A DNA stretch of 37,219 bases. Origin: Candidatus Paraburkholderia kirkii (GTDB taxonomy: Bacteria > Pseudomonadota > Gammaproteobacteria > Burkholderiales > Burkholderiaceae). The stretch lies in assembly GCA_001189345.1 (NCBI GenBank), contig LFKV01000028.1, positions 1-37,219 of the forward strand. Direction: 5' to 3'. Of this stretch, positions 29,600 to 37,219 are shown piece by piece. The translations under genes were made by a program, and so were the position numbers. The notes beneath the pieces are model-generated. The model made no database searches. It was not told the DNA's origin and saw only the letters and a list, made by a program, of their open reading frames with translations. Numbering within the stretch: the stretch's first letter is position 1; the number at the start of each line of letters is the position of its first letter.

Positions 29600-29740
29600 A
29601 TGTTCAGACTCATTTTCGCGAGCGTGCTCGGCTTTTTGGTGCTGTGCGCGGGTTGCGCGAGCGCGCCGTCGTCATCGGCGGGCGGCGGCAGCATCACGAT
29701 GTACGGCACCATCGACCAGGGCATCACGGTTCACGACTAA
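29600..29740 (+). CDS. small lipoprotein, 46 residues
   Basis: ATG 29600 follows gggggaaatctcc. The peptide begins MFRLIFASVLGFLVLCAGCA, a signal sequence ending in a lipobox (LCAGC), then a Ser/Gly-rich linker and the end SITMYGTIDQGITVHD. The mature protein would be under 30 residues, anchored in a membrane by its N-terminal Cys. Similar tiny lipoproteins with a GSITMYGTIDxG ending occur in Burkholderia, in my recollection; their role is unknown. It lies upstream of the thioesterase gene on the same strand and is intact. Confidence 0.7.
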   Translation: MFRLIFASVLGFLVLCAGCASAPSSSAGGGSITMYGTIDQGITVHD

Positions 29741-29756
29741 GGCTCTTTTCGCTTCG

Positions 29757-29762
29757 TATAAT
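29757..29762 (+). promoter_or_regulatory. probable -10 element (TATAAT) for the thioesterase gene
   Basis: A perfect TATAAT lies 33 bases before the thioesterase ATG and just after the lipoprotein stop. No convincing -35 is present. Confidence 0.4.
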
Positions 29763-29794
29763 TAGCGTCACATGCCTCGAACGATAACGCCTCC

Positions 29795-30316
29795 ATGAAC
29801 ACGCCGATCTCATCCCCCATTCCCGCGGTCTCGAAGAGCCGCGCCGAAACCACGTTCCGCTTTCTCGCCGATCCGACTTCGGTCAACTTCGGCGGCAAGG
29901 TGCACGGCGGCGCGCTGATGAAGTGGATCGACGAAACCGCCTACGCCTGCGCCGCGATGTGGTCCGGCCGCTATGCGGTGACGGTGAGCGTCGGCAATAT
30001 CCGTTTCCGGCGGCCGATTCTCGTCGGCAATCTGGTGGAGTTGCGCGCGCGGGTCGTGACGACGGGGCGCACCAGCATGCACATCCATATCTCCGTGCAC
30101 GCGGGCGATCCGAAGGTCGGCGAGTTGCAACAGACGACCGATTGCCTGATGGTCTTCGTCGCCGTCGATGAAAAAGGGCAGCCAACGCCCGTGCTGTCCT
30201 TCGTGCCGGAAACGGAAGAGGAAAAGCGCCTCGCCAAATACGCGATGGACGTGCAGGACGCGCTCGACGCGATCGTCGAGCTGAAGCCGGAGGAAGTGGC
30301 GGCGGGGAAAGTCTGA
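29795..30316 (+). CDS. acyl-CoA thioesterase, hotdog fold (YciA-like)
   Basis: The 173-residue protein hydrolyses acyl-CoA to free acid and CoA. The hotdog helix and substrate loop are seen in VNFGGKVHGGALMKWIDETA, with the catalytic acidic residue in WIDETAYACAAM. The conserved strand VSVGNIRFRRPILVGNLVEL and the segment GRTSMHIHISVHAGDPKVGE follow. Length and order are typical of the cytosolic acyl-CoA hydrolases (ACOT/YciA). Intact. Substrate chain length cannot be told from sequence. Confidence 0.88.
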   Translation: MNTPISSPIPAVSKSRAETTFRFLADPTSVNFGGKVHGGALMKWIDETAYACAAMWSGRYAVTVSVGNIRFRRPILVGNLVELRARVVTTGRTSMHIHISVHAGDPKVGELQQTTDCLMVFVAVDEKGQPTPVLSFVPETEEEKRLAKYAMDVQDALDAIVELKPEEVAAGKV

Positions 30317-30347
30317 TCCCGCCGCTTTTTCCCCGCGAAAAACGCGC

Positions 30348-31754
30348 TTACTTCCTGCCGACCATATCGCCCGGCTTGACCCACTCGCCGAACTGCTGCT
30401 CGGTCACGTGACCGAACGCGAGCGCGGCGGCCTTGAGCGTCGTACCTTCCTTGTAGGCCTTCTTCGCGATCTGCGCGGCTTTGTCGTAGCCGATGTGCGG
30501 GTTCAGCGCCGTCACGAGCATCAGCGATTCGTTGAGCAGGCTGTCGATGCGCTTCTCGTTCGGCTCAATGCCCACCGCGCAGTTGTCGTTGAAGCTCTGC
30601 GCGCCGTCCGCGAGCAGGCGGATCGATTGCAGCACGTTGTGCGCGATCATCGGCCGGAACACGTTCAGCTCGAAGTTGCCGCTCGCGCCGCCGAAATTCA
30701 CCGCGACGTCGTTGCCGAACACCTGGCAGCAGAGCATCGTCACGGCTTCGGACTGCGTCGGGTTCACCTTGCCCGGCATGATCGAGCTGCCCGGCTCGTT
30801 TTCCGGAATCGACAGCTCGCCGAGCCCGCAGCGCGGTCCGCTCGCGAGCCAGCGGATGTCGTTGGCGATCTTCATCAGGCCCGCGGCCACGGTCTTGAGC
30901 GCGCCGTGCGCGGCGACGAGCGCATCGGCGGCGGCCATCACCTCGAACTTGTTCGGCGCGGTCTCGAAGGGCAGGCCGGTGAGCTTGCCGATCGCCTGCG
31001 CGACCTTGGCCGCAAATTCCGGATGCGCGTTGAGCCCCGTGCCGACCGCCGTGCCGCCCTGCGCGAGCTGGTACAGATGCGGCAGCGACGCTTCGACGTG
31101 GCGAATGCCCTGATCGAGCTGCGCGACGTAGCCCGAGAACTCCTGGCCGAGCGTGAGCGGTGTCGCATCCTGCAGGTGCGTGCGCCCGATCTTCACGATC
31201 CTGTCGAACGCCTTTGCCTTCTTTTCGAGCGTATCGCGCAGCGTCCTGAGCGACGGAATCAGATGCTTGACGATCGCGTACGCCACCGCGACGTGCATCG
31301 CCGTCGGGAACACGTCGTTCGACGACTGGCCGCGGTTCACGTCGTCGTTCGGATGCACGAGGCGCTCCTCGCCGCGCGGGCCGCCCAGGATCTCGCTCGC
31401 GCGATTGGCGATCACCTCGTTGAGGTTCATGTTGGTCTGCGTGCCCGAGCCGGTCTGCCAGACGGCGAGCGGAAATTCATCGGGATGCTTGCCGTCGATG
31501 ATTTCCTTCGCCGCCTGCATGATCGCGTGCGCCTTCTTCGCGTCGAGCACCTTCAGCCCTTCGTTCACCTCGGCGGCCGCATGCTTGATGATCGCGAGTG
31601 CCGTGATCAGTTCGGGTGACTGCTTTTCCGTCGAAATCTTGAAGTTCTGCAGCGAGCGCTGCGTCTGCGCGCCCCACAGCTTGTCGTTCGGCACGGCAAT
31701 CTCGCCGAACGTGTCTTTCTCCATCCGTACGTCGCCTTTCGCGTCGTGTGTCAT
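30348..31754 (-). CDS. fumC: class II fumarate hydratase
   Basis: FumC hydrates fumarate to malate in the TCA cycle without an iron-sulfur cluster. The product has [40 protein letters not shown] and the superfamily signature [15 protein letters not shown]. From the first ATG it is 468 residues; an internal ATG at 31722-31724 ([20 protein letters not shown]) is also possible and would remove 10 residues. It is uninterrupted. It is convergent with the thioesterase gene and adjacent to the phospholipase D pseudogene on the same strand. Confidence 0.95.
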   Translation of the reverse strand: MTHDAKGDVRMEKDTFGEIAVPNDKLWGAQTQRSLQNFKISTEKQSPELITALAIIKHAAAEVNEGLKVLDAKKAHAIMQAAKEIIDGKHPDEFPLAVWQTGSGTQTNMNLNEVIANRASEILGGPRGEERLVHPNDDVNRGQSSNDVFPTAMHVAVAYAIVKHLIPSLRTLRDTLEKKAKAFDRIVKIGRTHLQDATPLTLGQEFSGYVAQLDQGIRHVEASLPHLYQLAQGGTAVGTGLNAHPEFAAKVAQAIGKLTGLPFETAPNKFEVMAAADALVAAHGALKTVAAGLMKIANDIRWLASGPRCGLGELSIPENEPGSSIMPGKVNPTQSEAVTMLCCQVFGNDVAVNFGGASGNFELNVFRPMIAHNVLQSIRLLADGAQSFNDNCAVGIEPNEKRIDSLLNESLMLVTALNPHIGYDKAAQIAKKAYKEGTTLKAAALAFGHVTEQQFGEWVKPGDMVGRK

Positions 31755-31793
31755 GGCGTAAAGCTCCTCGTGAAGTGTGTGCTTCAGGTGATG

Positions 31794-33488
31794 TCAGAGT
31801 TGCTTGTCGACGGGCAGCAGCATGAAGAGACCCGTCATCGCGTTGCGATAAAAACCTGCTTCGGGATCGAAATTGTAGGTGACGGGCTTGCCGTCGTCCT
31901 CGGTGGTCCAAACGAGCCCCGATTGCGGCGTTCCCGTGCGCCGCAGCTCCTCGGTGACCGCCGCGCTCGCCAGCTGGACCCGCCAGCTGGTCTTCGGCGA
32001 GATGCCGTGCTCGAACAGCTGGGCGGCTTCGTCGGCGATGGTCTTGTCGTGAATCACGAGCGCGAGCTCGGTGTTGAGCTTCGCCGAGCGGGGATCGAGA
32101 TTCATCGAGCCGATCACGAGAATACTCCGATCGATCACATAGGCCTTGGCGTGCAGGCTCGCGCGCGATTGCGAGCCGAACAGCCCCATGCGCGGACTGC
32201 CTTCGCCTTCGGCCTGAATCGGCTTGAATTCGTACAGCTCGACGCCGTTGCGCAGCAGCGGTATGCGATACGGCGCGTAGCCGGCCTGTACGGCGACGGC
32301 GTCGGTCGCGGCGAGCGAGTTGGTGAGCACCGCGACGCGCACGCGGCGTTTCGTCAATGCAGCGAGCGCCTTTACGCCCGCGTCGTGCGGCACGAAGCAG
32401 GGCGAAAGGATCAGGAATTCGCTCCGCGTATCCTTCAGCAGGTCGGCGAAACGCGTCATCGGCGGGCTCTTGTAGTCGTCGCTCGGATGCTCGATCTTCG
32501 ACGGCGGATCCACTCAGAACTCGGTCGGCGCCCAGACGAGGCCCATTTCCTCGCGCGAGATCTGCTGCGCGAGCGGCGTCGCATTCAGCGGGTCGGCCTG
32601 CGCGCGCCAGTGGGCGCGCAGATCGTCACGCGTCTTGTCGAGCTCGGACGGGTCGAACTTCTGCTTGTTCAGCGCGCGCAGCGGGTAGGAGAGCGCGCTG
32701 TTCCAGTAGTCGTCGAAGCTCGCGGAAATCTGCTGCGTCACGGGGCCGGCGGCGAACACGTCGAGATCGCGGAACTGCAGTGTCGGGCTCGCGCTGAAGT
32801 ATTCGTCGCCGAGATTGCGGCCGCCGACGATCGCGATCTGGTTGTCCGCGATCATCGCCTTGTTGTGCATGCGGCGCGTGAAGTGACCGAGGTTCGTGAA
32901 GAAGTTCTGCGTGCGCTCGGAGAAGCTGCGCTGCGCGCTGCCGAACGGGTTGAACACGCGGATCTCGATCCTGTCGTGCGTGTTGAGCGCCGCCATGATC
33001 CGGTCGATGTCCTTGAAGTTCAGGTCGTCGACCAGCATGCGCATCCGTACGCCGCGATCCGCCGCATAGAGCGCCGCGCCGAGCAGCAGCTTGCCGGTGT
33101 TGTCCTCTTCGGCGATGTAGTACTGCATGTCGAGCGCCTTCGTCGCCGCGCGCGCGAGCGCGATGCGGGCCTGAAGCGCGTCGGTGCCGGTCGGTAGGAG
33201 ATGCACCGCGGACCGGTCCGGATGCTTCTTCTCCAGCGGCGCGAGCGCGTTCGCAAGCGGCGTCGATTCGCTTGCCGGCAGCGCGCGGCTCGCCGGGCGA
33301 TCGAATGCCGTCGCGGGCGGGCGCGTCGCGCAGGCGGCGACGAGCGCCGTCGTCAGGATCGCCGCGGCGAGATCGCGCGCGCGGCGCACGGCGGCGCCGA
33401 ATCGTGGTTGCGGCGCGATTCGCCGGTCGATGTCTCGATGGCTTTCGTCCCGCCACGCGGCTTCCAGTATCTCCCGGCTTTCCGGCAC
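31794..33488 (-). pseudogene. phospholipase D-family (cardiolipin synthase-like) protein, nonsense mutation
   Basis: The N-terminal part from GTG 33486-33488 carries a hydrophobic segment with a lipobox (ILTTALVAACATRPP). The first HKD motif is HNKAMIADNQIAIVGGRNLG, and the second, after the lesion, is HAKAYVIDRSILVIGSMNLD. Between them, codon 32514-32516 (complement) is TGA where Trp fits (WAPTEF-stop-VDPPSKIEH). The two halves are in the same frame, so this single G to A-type change is the only lesion seen. The full protein would have about 564 residues and transfer phosphatidyl groups at the envelope. An upstream TTG at 33510-33512 is an alternative start. Confidence 0.9.
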
Positions 33489-33604
33489 TTCGATTCCTCG
33501 TTCTAGACACAATGTATTGGACCTGCTCTACCTCAAGCGACGCGGGTTAAGCTTGAGGCTCCGAAGAACCGAAGGCTCAGAGCCGCAATTGAGGAGAGCA
33601 GATC

Positions 33605-33825
33605 GTGAAGAAGTTTAGCAAGTTCGTTGGGATGGGTGTTCACAAGGCGACGATTGCGGTTTCTGTAGCCGATGCGAACGGAGGTGAGGTTCGCTATGTT
33701 GGGAGAGATTGCGAACACACCGGGGGGCGATCGAAAAGCTGGTTCGGCAGTTGAGAAAAGGTGACGCGCATCTCTCGTTTTGTTACGAGGCCGGCCCGTG
33801 CGGATATGGAATCCATCGGCAGCTC
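33605..33825 (+). pseudogene. IS110-family transposase, N-terminal fragment
   Basis: From GTG 33605 the reading VKKFSKFVGMGVHKATIAVS resembles IS110 transposases, which normally have GMDVHK with the first catalytic Asp; here it is Gly. After NGGEVRYVG an extra A shifts the frame. The other frame gives AIEKLVRQLRKGDAHLSFCY and EAGPCGYGIHRQL with the conserved Glu. Homology then stops at about 33825. The fragment covers roughly a fifth of a normal transposase and lacks an essential residue. Confidence 0.8.
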
Positions 33826-33994
33826 AGTTGTTACGTCGCGCGCGGAATGAGGAGCGGTATCTCGCGCTATTCGAGGTGAGACGGTAAGCTCCGTCGCGGG
33901 ATCGGTAAGGGGAAGGACTTCCTTGGCGAACGCGCGATGCAGGTCAGGACCATGGATGCATCGTCGCGCGGTCGATGCATCGCCCACCATGCAA

Positions 33995-34019
33995 ACAGTC
34001 CCGGGCTCGCCGGGGCTGT
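33995..34019 (-). terminator. possible terminator for the small leftward gene
   Basis: 10-bp arms acagtcccgg / ccggggctgt (one G-T pair) with a 5-base loop lie just past the stop of the 56-residue frame. On the - strand only TTTG follows, so strength is uncertain. Confidence 0.4.
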
Positions 34020-34022
34020 TGC

Positions 34023-34193
34023 TCAGAACGGGTCATCGATGCGATGACGCGGTGGTGGCCTGCGCGAGGGCATGGACCACGGTTCGTAGTAGCGCCGGAT
34101 CGGCTCACGATACGCGGCGCTGAACCACAGGAACCATTTCGAGAGCAGGTGCTGGATCTGCGCGGCCGCCTCGTCGGAGAGTTCCGACAGCAT
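34023..34193 (-). CDS. small conserved hypothetical protein, 56 residues
   Basis: From ATG 34191-34193 the protein reads MLSELSDEAAAQIQHLLSKW, FLWFSAAYREPIRRYYEPWS, and ends DDPF. Peptides of this pattern (a helical SDEAAxQ start, an aromatic middle with RRYY, an acidic DDPF end) recur beside mobile elements in Burkholderia genomes, as I recall. Function unknown. It is uninterrupted and followed by a possible terminator hairpin. Because it sits between IS remnants it may be cargo of a lost element. Confidence 0.45.
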   Translation of the reverse strand: MLSELSDEAAAQIQHLLSKWFLWFSAAYREPIRRYYEPWSMPSRRPPPRHRIDDPF

Positions 34194-34197
34194 TGGC

Positions 34198-34605
34198 GTG
34201 CGCGGTAAGTCATCCGCTTGCCGGTTTCGGGCCTTCGTGCGTCTGATTACCGATGAGGTGATGCGCTTCATCGAAGAAGCGTGCGCGACTCACGCTGGGC
34301 CGGACGTGCAGGAGCTGGTTGATCTGATTGCGGAACAGTTTGGCCTGGTGGTTCATCGACGCACCGTGGAACGCGCCCTGGCGCGTTTGAAAAAAACTGC
34401 GGTAAATCCTCCCGTAACGGCCCGCGATACCCAGTCCCTGAGCCGAAGCTACGAGATCTTGCGGCAGGAGGCTCTCGAGCCAGGCGGAGGCGGTCCGACG
34501 CTGATGCGAGGCCGTGCGCTGTTCATGTTCAAAGGCATGGCAGTCTGGAGGAAGTCTGTGACCGACGCGTTTCCGTTTAGAAGTGGTTTCAAAAAGAGCT
34601 CTTAG
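34198..34605 (+). pseudogene. mobile-element remnant with a helix-turn-helix-like segment
   Basis: The frame reads MRFIEEACATHAGPDVQELV, then EQFGLVVHRRTVERALARLK, which resembles the DNA-binding end of element-encoded proteins. It continues into SRSYEILRQEALEPGGGG and LFMFKGMAVWRKSV, like a small separate protein often found next to such elements. In intact cases these would be two ORFs; here they are fused in one frame with a non-homologous end (FRSGFKKSS). I cannot name the family. The start is unclear. Confidence 0.35.
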
Positions 34606-34726
34606 GGGCTGTTAACCCGTAACGCAACCTGTTAACCTCGTGGGCCGTCCCCCGCAAAAGCCGGACATGCGGTGACGCTTAAATTTTGAGGTAGTCTTCT
34701 GCCTATGTTTTAAGCCTAGTCACAAC

Positions 34727-34948
34727 GTGGAACCTCTAGAAGTTCTGACCCAGCCGGAGCAGCGCCGCCGGCGTTCGGTTGAAGAGAAACTAGCGATAGT
34801 TCGCGAGACTTTCGAGCCCGGTACAACGGTCTCTGGCGTCGCTCGCCGACATCAAGTGAATGCCAACCAAGTCTTCGGCTGGCGCAAGCTCTATCAGGAC
34901 GAGAGCCTATCGGTGGTCTGCCGGCGAGCACGTGGTGCCGGCATCTGA
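34727..34948 (+). CDS. IS2-like OrfA (N-terminal helix-turn-helix part)
   Basis: From GTG 34727, [20 protein letters not shown] and [20 protein letters not shown] form the DNA-binding part, with [11 protein letters not shown]. The frame ends early at 34948. The expected continuation ([20 protein letters not shown] with a leucine-zipper-like helix) is in the frame of OrfB. A one- or two-base indel near 34918, or programmed frameshifting as in IS2, would join them. I favour an indel because the switch lies before the zipper helix. Confidence 0.6.
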   Translation: MEPLEVLTQPEQRRRRSVEEKLAIVRETFEPGTTVSGVARRHQVNANQVFGWRKLYQDESLSVVCRRARGAGI

Positions 34949-35957
34949 CCTAGCCGAAGCAATGAAGCAGATTCGCGAGCTGCAGCGATTGCTAGGAAAG
35001 AAGACAATGGAGGTAGAAATCCTCCGTGAAGCAGTGGAGTATGGTCGAACAAAAAAATTGACTGCGCTCACCATTGCTGCCGGGGGACGACCGTTGAAGA
35101 CGGTCTGTGAAGTCCTGGGGGTGTCGCGCTCGAATCTCGCAGTCAAGTCGAAGCGGCCGGCTGACTGGGTCGACCGGCGCAAGATGCCCGTGCTCGACGA
35201 CACGGCGCTTGTCGCCGAACTTCATGAGTTGTTAGGCGACGCGCCGACGTATGGATACCGAGGTGCTTGGGCGTTGCTGAGGCGAAGCCGGGACATGCTG
35301 GCTCAACCGCGAGTAAATGCAAAGCGCGTGTATCGCGTGATGCGTCGCCACGGCCTGCTGCTTGAACATCGCCCTCGGCACGCCTCGTCTACGCGTCGGC
35401 ATGACGGCAAGGTCGCGGTGGATAGCAGCAACATGCGCTGGTGCTCGGATGGCTTCGAATTCCGCTGCGATGCCGGTGTCCCATTGCGTGTCGTCTTCGC
35501 ACTCGACTGTTGCGACCGCGAAGCCATGAGTTGGGCCGCGAGCACAGGCGGTTACACTGGCGATATGGTGCGTGACGTCATGCTTCAAGCCGTCGAGAAC
35601 CGCTTCACCGGCGTGTTGAAGGCCGAAAGGGAAGTCGAGTGGTTAAGCGACGATGGTTCCTGCTACATTGCCGATGACACATTGAAGTTCTCTCGAAAAA
35701 TCGGACTGAAGCCAGTAACGACACCCGTCAGAAGTCCGCAAAGCAACGGGATGGCCGAGAGCTTCGTTAAAACGATAAAGCGTGATTACGAAACGATAAA
35801 GCGTGATTACGTTTCGTGGATGCCGAAACCCGACGCCAGGACGGCGCTGCAAAATCTGGCCATCGCGTTCGACCACGATAACGAGTCACACCCGCACAGC
35901 GCCCTTAAATACCGCTCGCCGCGCGAGTTTCGTCGGCAAGCAAATCCTCCAACCTAA
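34860..35957 (+). CDS. IS2-like OrfB transposase (with zipper helix)
   Basis: The frame contains the OrfA-type zipper ([20 protein letters not shown]) and then OrfB. The DDE catalytic residues appear in [19 protein letters not shown] and [16 protein letters not shown]. The family-typical ending [17 protein letters not shown] is present. The stated start is only the first in-frame ATG; real OrfB translation may begin later or by frameshift. A 21-bp tandem duplication adds seven residues (TIKRDYE twice) just after the catalytic Glu, which may impair activity. Otherwise the DDE core is uninterrupted. Confidence 0.75.
   Translation: MPTKSSAGASSIRTRAYRWSAGEHVVPASDLAEAMKQIRELQRLLGKKTMEVEILREAVEYGRTKKLTALTIAAGGRPLKTVCEVLGVSRSNLAVKSKRPADWVDRRKMPVLDDTALVAELHELLGDAPTYGYRGAWALLRRSRDMLAQPRVNAKRVYRVMRRHGLLLEHRPRHASSTRRHDGKVAVDSSNMRWCSDGFEFRCDAGVPLRVVFALDCCDREAMSWAASTGGYTGDMVRDVMLQAVENRFTGVLKAEREVEWLSDDGSCYIADDTLKFSRKIGLKPVTTPVRSPQSNGMAESFVKTIKRDYETIKRDYVSWMPKPDARTALQNLAIAFDHDNESHPHSALKYRSPREFRRQANPPT
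35771..35811 (+). repeat. 21-bp in-frame tandem duplication in the transposase
   Basis: aacgataaagcgtgattacg recurs with a 21-base period (35771 and 35792), duplicating seven codons. Intact IS2-like OrfB proteins have one copy. Confidence 0.9.
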
Positions 35958-35994
35958 GCGGGACCGGCTGTCCGGTTATGCGGGAGCAAGTCCA

Positions 35995-36365
35995 ATGTTC
36001 ATCGCCACCACGTAGCCGGATACCTTCGGCACGATGATGACCGCGTCGCCGTCGGTGTAAGCGTCGTCGGTGCTTACCTGATTGCGCGTCACGAACCACC
36101 AGATGAACGCGCCGATCGCCAGTATCACCACCACGACGCCGAGAATGATCAGCGGCTTTTTGCCGGGTTTCTTGCGGCCGTTGCCGTTGTCCTTTGCATC
36201 GCCGCCGCCGTTGTCCTCGTCGTTCCTTTCGTTTGCCCTGGCCTTGAGCCTCGGTTTGACGCCCGCGTCGTCATTGCCCTGCGCATCCCGCGCAGGGCCG
36301 CGCCCGGCGGCGCTCGTGCGCGCGCCCTCATGTGCTGCGTCCTGGGTATCGTCTGAATCTGGCAT
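35995..36365 (-). pseudogene. emrA: EmrA/HlyD-family efflux adaptor, 3' part removed by the IS
   Basis: From ATG 36363-36365 (MPDSDDTQDAAHEGARTSAA) comes a long polar N-terminus, a membrane anchor (PLIILGVVVVILAIGAFIWW) and the start of the periplasmic domain (STDDAYTDGDAVIIVPKVSG, then YVVAMN). At 35994 the IS3-family element begins and the remaining 250 or so residues are absent. The partner permease gene is not in the window. Intact EmrA bridges an inner-membrane drug pump to an outer-membrane channel, so this efflux system is lost here. Confidence 0.85.
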
Positions 36366-36676
36366 TGCCGCTCGCTGGGTGTCGTCACTCGCTTCCGCAA
36401 TCCCATGAATGAAGGGCGGACGCCAGGTCGCTCACGCGTGGATCTTCGAGCGGTGTCATTCAAGCAAGCGGCGTTCCTTTCGCGGGCCGTCCGGCGGCGA
36501 GCGAACGTGCGTGCGGGTTGGCACGAAAGTACCGGTTTGGCGAAACGAAGGAAACGCGCCGCTTTTCGAGTTCCCTGGTAAATCTTCCACAGCCCGCGCT
36601 GCCTGCTCATTCGTGGCTAACTTTCGCCGGCGAAGATGCATCCCGAGCAGAAATCGAATCTGAAAGGAGATGCACC

Positions 36677-37147
36677 ATGTACAAGCACATCCTCGTCGCT
36701 GTGGGACCGGGCTTCAGCGAAAGCGCCCTCGATACCGCGATCAGCCGCGCGCTCGAGTGCAACGCGCGCCTCACCGCGCTGCATGTCGTCGATCAGGTGC
36801 CATGGTGGGCCGTCGTCACGGCGGACTGCAACCGCGCGCAGACGCTCGCCGTCATCGACGATCACGCCCGCGCCGTCACGCGCCACAGCGCGCGGCTAAT
36901 CGAGCGCGCGGGCATCGACGGAACCGTGCGCAGCATCGAGCTGCCGCCGAATGCGAGCCTGGGCGAGACGATCGCGAAGGCCTCGATGGCGCTCGGCGCG
37001 GACCTGATCGTGCTGGGCGGCGAAGCGGACACCGGCTGGCGGCACGGCGGGCAGCGCCTGCGCGATGCCGTGTGCGCGCGGACGAAGTGCGACGTGCTGA
37101 TTGCGTCGCCCGCCGGGATTCATGCCGATGCGGCTCACATGATGTGA
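36677..37147 (+). CDS. universal stress protein (UspA family)
   Basis: ATG 36677 has a strong aaaggag 8 bases upstream and starts MYKHILVAVGPGFSESALDT, the usual UspA beginning. The 156-residue single Usp domain ends with the nucleotide-binding region GADLIVLGGEADTGWRHGGQ and CARTKCDVLIASPAG. The motif is a variant of the G-2x-G-9x-G-(S/T) signature, so ATP binding is uncertain. Its role in stress survival is inferred from the family. Intact. A longer upstream frame without motifs is discarded. Confidence 0.88.
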   Translation: MYKHILVAVGPGFSESALDTAISRALECNARLTALHVVDQVPWWAVVTADCNRAQTLAVIDDHARAVTRHSARLIERAGIDGTVRSIELPPNASLGETIAKASMALGADLIVLGGEADTGWRHGGQRLRDAVCARTKCDVLIASPAGIHADAAHMM

Positions 37148-37164
37148 GGAGAACGCAGCGCGCG

Positions 37165-37219
37165 TCAGAGCGCGCTGCGCAAATGCGCGGCAAGCTGCAC
37201 GATGCCGATCGAGATCTTC
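37165..37219 (-). CDS. possible 3' end of a leftward gene entering from the right edge
   Basis: The complement reads KISIGIVQLAAHLRSAL and then TGA at 37165-37167. Eighteen codons are too few to identify. The stop lies within a hairpin (arms cgcagcgcgc / gcgcgctgcg, 37154-37179) shared with the end of the usp gene, which suggests convergent genes. Confidence 0.35.
   Translation of the reverse strand, partial: KISIGIVQLAAHLRSAL

Larger units (their letters stand above)
34641..35994 (+). mobile_element. IS3-family element, IS2-like group
   Basis: The element is bounded by imperfect inverted ends: left tgggccgtcccccgcaaaag at 34641, and right end whose reverse complement begins tggacttgctcccgcataac at 35994. 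They pair with one gap. It encodes an OrfA-like and a long OrfB transposase. It interrupts emrA at its right side. The left flank is unrelated, and no target-site duplication is visible, so an adjacent deletion probably followed insertion. A second copy of its right end sits in front of metN at 2903-2940. Confidence 0.8.

Noticed and set aside
8948..32516. Reassignment of TGA to Trp, since three Trp positions read TGA
   Set aside because: TGA ends many intact genes here (etfA, dadA, lrp, orn, rsgA, thyA, usp), Trp is TGG throughout, and other Trp positions read TAG. Point mutation is simpler.
37154..37179. A 10-bp hairpin after the usp gene as a terminator
   Set aside because: No T run follows on the + strand, and it contains the stop codon of a possible convergent gene; too uncertain to call a terminator.

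Overview
The window looks like a chromosomal segment of a Burkholderiaceae bacterium (Burkholderia/Paraburkholderia/Caballeronia group). It has high GC and Burkholderia-type gene neighbourhoods: metNIQ, etfBA-acyl-CoA dehydrogenase, dadA/lrp, rpsP-rimM-trmD-rplS, M48 protease-rsgA facing orn, yjgA-mogA beside pmbA, and folA near thyA. Its main feature is advanced but selective decay. About 14 kb of housekeeping genes are uninterrupted: etfB, etfA, dadA, lrp, a TM2 gene, rpsP-rimM-trmD-rplS, the M48 protease, rsgA, orn, pmbA, folA, thyA, a thioesterase, fumC and a usp gene. About 14 kb of neighbouring genes carry nonsense mutations, one-base indels, short tandem duplications, deletions or IS insertions. 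This suggests a lineage undergoing genome reduction; the Burkholderia-related leaf-nodule symbionts of plants are an obvious candidate. That placement is inference.

Layout: 1-2.3 kb holds broken insertion sequences (an IS21 istA/istB pair and a second transposase joined tail to tail), then about 0.7 kb without a gene. 2.9-5.4 kb is metNIQ, with all three genes broken; metN has lost its 5' end to a solitary IS end. 5.4-9.2 kb is a possible TetR-type operator, intact etfBA and a dead acyl-CoA dehydrogenase. 9.2-12.9 kb holds dadA, divergent lrp, a PA0069-type radical SAM pseudogene behind a near-ideal LexA box, and a TM2 protein gene. 13.1-15.5 kb is the intact ribosomal/tRNA operon. 15.6-17.7 kb is decayed (Nudix, CobD/CbiB, DUF2007). 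17.7-20.7 kb is rsgA, M48 protease and orn. 20.7-21.9 kb is decayed mogA and yjgA. 22.1-24.0 kb is pmbA and folA. 24.3-25.9 kb is an AT-richer stretch and a wrecked sigma-54 regulator. 26.1-31.8 kb has thyA, a DUF6600/FecR-like pseudogene, an ArsR-like remnant, a small lipoprotein gene, a thioesterase gene and fumC. 31.8-33.5 kb is a phospholipase D-family pseudogene. 33.6-36.0 kb is a second mobile-element cluster: an IS110 remnant, small element-associated reading frames, and an IS3-family (IS2-like) element that truncates emrA. 36.7-37.1 kb is a universal stress protein gene.

The genes kept serve translation and RNA turnover, dTMP and folate metabolism, the TCA cycle, electron transfer and membrane proteolysis. 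The genes lost serve methionine import, fatty-acid oxidation, cofactor-related steps, efflux, regulation and DNA-damage response. I see no CRISPR array, tRNA, rRNA or recognisable new defence system. The more unusual signals are the recurring short tandem duplications, the compensated frameshifts that leave long but scrambled reading frames, and two strong operator-like palindromes.
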